This document shows positions 60,044 to 64,000 of a stretch of 64,000 bases of DNA, piece by piece. The notes below the pieces were generated by a model. It saw only the letters and a list, made by a program, of their open reading frames with translations, was not told the DNA's origin and made no database searches. The DNA lies in the NCBI RefSeq assembly GCF_000002875.2, contig NC_009392.2, forward strand, positions 418,501 through 482,500. Reading direction: 5' to 3'. Origin of the DNA: Leishmania infantum JPCM5. Its lineage: Eukaryota > Euglenozoa > Kinetoplastea > Trypanosomatida > Trypanosomatidae. The position numbers and the translations under genes were made by a program. How positions within the stretch are numbered: position 1 is the stretch's first letter; every line of letters starts with the position of its first letter.

Positions 60044-62020
60044 AATAGAAACGCTTGCCAATGCCGACTGTTGATTGGCCATGTGCGCAGCGTCTTGTGT
60101 GTGGCCGTGCCAGAGGAGTGGCAGCGGCGCGTGTGCTTGTGGGTGGGCGTACAAATTCGTGCGGCTGAAGTCTTTATTTCGACACGTGGTGAAAGCGATA
60201 CAGATTTACCCCCTGCCCTCTCCTCCTCTGTTATCATGAGAGTGAGTGAGTGCAGCACAGAGGGAAGGAGAAACAAGAGAGCGAGGGGCGCAGCGACAGC
60301 AGCGACCGTAGCGCAGAGCGAAGGCTACAGAGCTGTGCCAACGCAAGAGGAGGGGGTGGGGTGGGGGAGGGCGCATACAACGTTCGCCCCGCTCTTCCTC
60401 TGCTTCCTTTCTACGCGTGTTCTCCTCAGAAGCACACCAAGCGCGGAACCCGCGAATGGAAGGCCGATTGCGGTGCGCGTGCACCACCCTCGTTTACCTT
60501 CCCACGCAAGCACGGACGCATACGCACGACGCAGACGCATGAAGGGAGGGGAGGGGGGCGCACGTAGCGCTGCTGTTTCACCCACTGACCCATTACTCAC
60601 CCGGGGAAGGTGTAAAAGCGGTCGTCCGCTGCATCCTCTCCCCTTGTGTGCTTCTTATTTTTTTTTTCGATGCGCAAAGGCCATTTCTTGGGTGTCACTT
60701 CGTCTCTCGCTCTGCCCTCCTCCCTTGCATGTCACAAACCCCTACGCACATTCGCCACATGCAGAGTTTCGGCCCGTCTCCTGTCTCCTCCCAATACGTA
60801 CTGACACACGCACCCTCACACACCTACTTGCTCCTCTTGGACGCTTCGCTTTCTCCTCTAATACGGCTGGGCATTTGAGCTACTGCCTTTTTTTTACTCT
60901 GTAGTGAAGAGGCAGCCGGCGTGCGTGTGTGTGTGTCTGCCTGCGGGTGTCGCCACGTGCAGCGTCTACACGCGTGTGAGATGCAGCCCCCCTCGCTTCT
61001 TGCGCAGCACCACCACATCGCCGCATATTTATTTCTCTTTGTGCAGGTGCGAGACTCACCCTCGCGTGCGCCGACGCACTTGCAACCGCCCATCCACACA
61101 CACGCAAACAGGCGCACAGGTCGGTTGTGCGGTGCATCCGCCCCCCCCTCCCCCCGTTGATCGGGGCCTCTACTTACGGAGCGAGACATAACGGAGAGGG
61201 CCGCTTAACGTGCGCTTTTGTGTCTTCTACCCCTCTCTGCGTGCATGTGTTTCTGAGCGTGTGCCCACACCACGCCCTCCCTTCCATTTCCCTCCTCCCC
61301 CTTCCCGTCATCCGTCCATATTTCTTCATCTCCTTTATTGCATATTGTGTGTGTGTGGCTTCTCTCTTTTCTGTTTTCTCTCTCTGTTCCCCCACCGCCA
61401 TACTCATCTGCTCTTGTTCCTCGTCTCCCTCCCTCGCTGCTCTCGCTTCCCCCCATATTTTGTGTCTCGCGCTTCTTCGCTTGGGCTGCATCTACATGCA
61501 CACATAGACATATCTATGTATCTATATGCGCACCTCTCTATACGTATATCTATATATATATGTATGCATGCATGCGCCTGCATGTATGACTTCGTTTTCT
61601 TTTCGCTGCTCGCATGTGCTGTGCGTGTGTGTGCGCTCTTCGCTGCCCCTCCTTCCCTCTCCGCGTCTCTTTCTTTGTTTAGGCTCGATACGCTTACGTT
61701 TGACGCCTCTGCTGATCTCTCTCTCTACGTCCCCGCATTATCCTCACTCTCGCCCTCACGCGTCAACTGCGTTGCGCGGGGGCGTCTATCTGCACGTGTG
61801 CCAGACCCCTCCCTCACCCACACACGGACGCCGAGGCAGCGGGAGAGCGGAAAGTGAAGCGCCCCCGCCGCGTGCCCACCCCTTAGCGGCTTGACTGCAG
61901 AGGAAGGAGAGCACACCGGCACACGCACACAAGTACACATCAGCGCCGCTCTGTTCCCCCCCCCGATTTTGTTCCTTTTCGTTTCTGTCGGTCATCTGCG
62001 TCTCCGCTTTTTTGGTCGGC
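60044..62020. other. 2-kb gene-free spacer before the cyclase-kinase gene
   Basis: No protein gene is supported on either strand. It holds C/T tracts (61265-61310, 61371-61447), an (AT)-rich microsatellite with GTATGCATGCATGC at about 61501-61575, and a C-run at 61957-61965. The T-rich stretch TTTTGTTCCTTTTCGTTTCT at 61967-61986 precedes the next ATG. Confidence 0.5.
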
Positions 62021-64000
62021 ATGCGAGACGCGGCAGCAACGGAACGCGAGCGGCTGCCGACTCCGGCGGACGGCGACGTGGACAGTCTGTACGAGGATGG
62101 CACTGAGGCGGAGACGGCGAAGCAGAGGAGCACCGTCAGCACCACAACGTTGTTTCTGGCCCTTCCGTGGCTCGGCTGCACACTGTTCCTGGTCGCCGTT
62201 CTCCTCTACGTGAACGTCCACACCTTCTCCATATGGAGCAGATTGGTGTCGATGCCGGGCGGCGTCGTTGCAGACGTCTCTGTGCAACACCGCGACATGG
62301 CCCGCTACACTGTCCTGTTCGTGAGCCTTGCCCTCCTGGCAGTGCACTTGGCCATCTCGTTCTGTCTCTTCCGCCGCGCCTATCACGTCTTGTGGGACGT
62401 GCAGATGTCCCTCGTGGAGCTGTCCTTCATGGTGGACGTGATCCGGACGCACCAGCACAGTACCTTTTTCTTTGTGGACTGTGTGGAGCGTGCGCAGCGC
62501 GTACGGGAATCGATGCGGTACTGGGTGAAGGAGTTTTCTGGTTTCAAGGAGATTTGCGCTGCGGAGATGGCCGTGAACCAAGTGACACTGCGGCTGATGA
62601 CCCGCCCCAGGGAGAGCGCACAGCGACTGGAGTCGCCCGGCGACACGCAGTTGCCGTGCACCGGCTCGGGGACGTCCTCGCCGGTGCAGCTGGCTCGCGG
62701 TGGCCGTTTGCCGCCCGACACCACCGCGGCAGCCTTCCGGCTTCCTCAGGATGCGGCATGGTCGCCACATGTGCAATCGGTGCGCACGGACAGCGCCCAT
62801 GCCGATCCTGGCCCTGGCCGGCAGCTGGCCGGCCACCACAGCGGCTCTCGCCGCTCCCTGTCGTTTACGACGGAGATCGGCATCGCGCAGGTGCCTTTCG
62901 AGGTAACGCTCAAGCGGCGCCACGTGGCGCTTCTTCTCCTCAGCTTTCTCACCTATCGGGAGCTCGTGCGTGCGGAGGCGGAGGAGGCACGGCAGATCTC
63001 CCGCGACTTCATCGCCGCCGTCAACATGTGCGCTCAGAGGTACAAGGGGTGCATCGTCGAGCTGTACAGTGACCGCGCCATCCTGTCATGGAACGCCTTC
63101 TTCGAGTCTGCCGGCAACTACGCCCAGACATGCGCACAGTGCGGGGAGTGCTTCCATGATAGGTTTGTGCGCAGATTCTCCCCCGAGAGCGGCGCGTACT
63201 TCAGCACTGCCGGCTACACGGGTCACATTGTGTGCGGCACCACGACGGAGAAGTCGCTCCTGCTTCATGGTCAGCACGTCTCGATGCTGCGCGGGCTCCC
63301 GACGCTGCTCGAGATGCGGTACTGCGCATATGTGTGGCTCGGCACCCCACCACCGGCGTGCACGAGTTCGCCGTTGTCGTGGACGCGGATTGGTGCCGTG
63401 CAGGCCGGAGCCGACTTCTCTGTTGATCTACATGCCATGCGGCGCACATCGGCGGAGCCGCTGCCGGCCGCCATGGTGTGGCACATGCCCCAGTGGACGA
63501 CATTCGGTGACGAGCGCGCCGTTCGCGCAGAGGTGCTGACAAATGACGGCGCCGCGCGGCTGCAGCAGGACGGGGACACCGCGCCAGTGACGCCCGCGAG
63601 CACCGCTGCTTCCGCTGCTGCCACCGGCGTCGCTACTGCCTTCCCCAGCTCTCCATTCCTTTCGTCCCCGCTGTGCCTCCGCGGTGTTGGCACGCCGTAC
63701 GAGACGTTCTACGATCGAAGCCACAATCGCTACCAGCTGTCCAACACAGTGCTTGGGGAGTCCAAGTCGTGCGTCGTGCGCCTCGCCATCTCGGAGACCG
63801 GCAACTTTGTGGCCGTGAAAGAGATCAAGATAGAACGCGGAGACGTCAAGCCCATTCGCCGGCGCCGCTATCAGCGCGAGAATCGGATTATCGTGACACG
63901 AGGCGAGAAGCCGCAGTGGATGAATGAGGTGGAGATTATGGAGCGGCATCGGCACACGTGTATCGTTGCCTACATCTCCTTCGTGGAGGCGGAGGACAAG
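62021..64000 (+). CDS. Two-TM protein with degenerate class III cyclase-like domain and protein kinase domain (partial, 3' end outside window)
   Basis: 660 codons are open to the window edge without a stop. Two hydrophobic segments lie at about 44-64 and 97-117. Residues about 298-440 follow the class III nucleotide-cyclase pattern: VALLLLSFLTYRELV, then FIAAVNMCAQRYKGCIVELY and SDRAILSW, then GYTGHIVCGTTTEKSLLLHG and SMLRGLPTLLEM. The position of the first metal-binding Asp appears replaced (LLLLSFLTY instead of an LFxDIxGFT-type string), and GD becomes SD, so cyclase activity is doubtful. From about 570 a protein kinase lobe starts (NRYQLSNTVLGESKSCVVRLA). Its ATP-site Lys is in VAVKEI (Lys 600), and a likely alpha-C Glu lies in WMNEVEIMERH. 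The catalytic loop lies beyond the window. Such kinases would sense a signal at a membrane; the ligand is unknown. Confidence 0.75.
   Translation, partial: MRDAAATERERLPTPADGDVDSLYEDGTEAETAKQRSTVSTTTLFLALPWLGCTLFLVAVLLYVNVHTFSIWSRLVSMPGGVVADVSVQHRDMARYTVLFVSLALLAVHLAISFCLFRRAYHVLWDVQMSLVELSFMVDVIRTHQHSTFFFVDCVERAQRVRESMRYWVKEFSGFKEICAAEMAVNQVTLRLMTRPRESAQRLESPGDTQLPCTGSGTSSPVQLARGGRLPPDTTAAAFRLPQDAAWSPHVQSVRTDSAHADPGPGRQLAGHHSGSRRSLSFTTEIGIAQVPFEVTLKRRHVALLLLSFLTYRELVRAEAEEARQISRDFIAAVNMCAQRYKGCIVELYSDRAILSWNAFFESAGNYAQTCAQCGECFHDRFVRRFSPESGAYFSTAGYTGHIVCGTTTEKSLLLHGQHVSMLRGLPTLLEMRYCAYVWLGTPPPACTSSPLSWTRIGAVQAGADFSVDLHAMRRTSAEPLPAAMVWHMPQWTTFGDERAVRAEVLTNDGAARLQQDGDTAPVTPASTAASAAATGVATAFPSSPFLSSPLCLRGVGTPYETFYDRSHNRYQLSNTVLGESKSCVVRLAISETGNFVAVKEIKIERGDVKPIRRRRYQRENRIIVTRGEKPQWMNEVEIMERHRHTCIVAYISFVEAEDK

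Noticed and set aside
62167..63072. Open frame of 301 codons near the right end
   Set aside because: A shadow in another frame of the cyclase-kinase gene, whose own frame stays open to the edge with recognisable domains.

Overview
The window looks like a segment of a trypanosomatid nuclear chromosome, most probably Leishmania or a close relative. Every supported protein gene lies on the + strand, with no visible introns and long pyrimidine-rich or (CA)n/(GT)n spacers of 0.4-3 kb. That is the layout of one polycistronic, trans-spliced transcription unit. The order [ATP synthase ATPTB2-like]-STI1-[EF-hand/DM10 protein]-PRPP synthetase agrees with what I remember of the Leishmania chromosome 8 / T. 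brucei chromosome 5 synteny block (recall, not checked). Two families of SIDER-like retroposon remnants are present, three copies each. ATG starts were chosen as the first in-frame ATG before the conserved part of each protein.

Left part, 1-9.75 kb: three nearly identical SIDER-like elements (A forward, B reverse, C forward) partition this region. Between the 3' ends of A and B lies a 4.7-kb gene-free block of unusual composition. Between the 5' ends of B and C lies a 3-kb island with two visibly A/T-richer genes: an SDE2-type ubiquitin-fold protein with a GG-KGG processing motif, and a ZSWIM2-like E3 ligase (SWIM-RING-ZZ-RING).

Middle part, 10-43 kb: a core housekeeping array. It holds the ATP synthase subunit-like protein, STI1/HOP co-chaperone, an EFHC1/Rib72-like axonemal protein, ribose-phosphate pyrophosphokinase, a large beta-propeller-like protein, an exocyst SEC3-like protein, a membrane-anchored TPMT-like methyltransferase, a helical-repeat organellar protein, SLU7 splicing factor, IFT121/WDR35 and a small one-TM probable mitochondrial protein. 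Spacers contain strong hairpins (18848-18875, 37191-37223, 20954-20985) and G-quadruplex-type runs (14135-14155 on the RNA strand, 34659-34685 on the opposite strand).

Right part, 43-64 kb: three direct copies (D, E, F) of a second SIDER-like subfamily lie downstream of the small mitochondrial protein gene, a hypothetical gene and the DDAH gene. D and E are about 740 bp each and nearly identical even beyond the element core, so they bracket one hypothetical gene. The other genes here are an RNF10-like RING protein, a coiled-coil protein, a 99-residue protein and an unrecognised 432-residue protein. At the edge is the 5' 660 codons of a two-TM protein combining a degenerate class III nucleotide-cyclase-like domain with a protein kinase domain.

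No rRNA, tRNA, CRISPR or bacterial features were found. Functional themes are protein folding and turnover (STI1, ZSWIM2-like, RNF10-like), RNA splicing (SLU7, SDE2-like), flagellum (EFHC1-like, IFT121), secretion (SEC3-like) and mitochondrion. In these organisms co-directional genes are usually not functional operons, so regulation is expected to act mainly through 3'UTR elements such as the SIDERs and hairpins.
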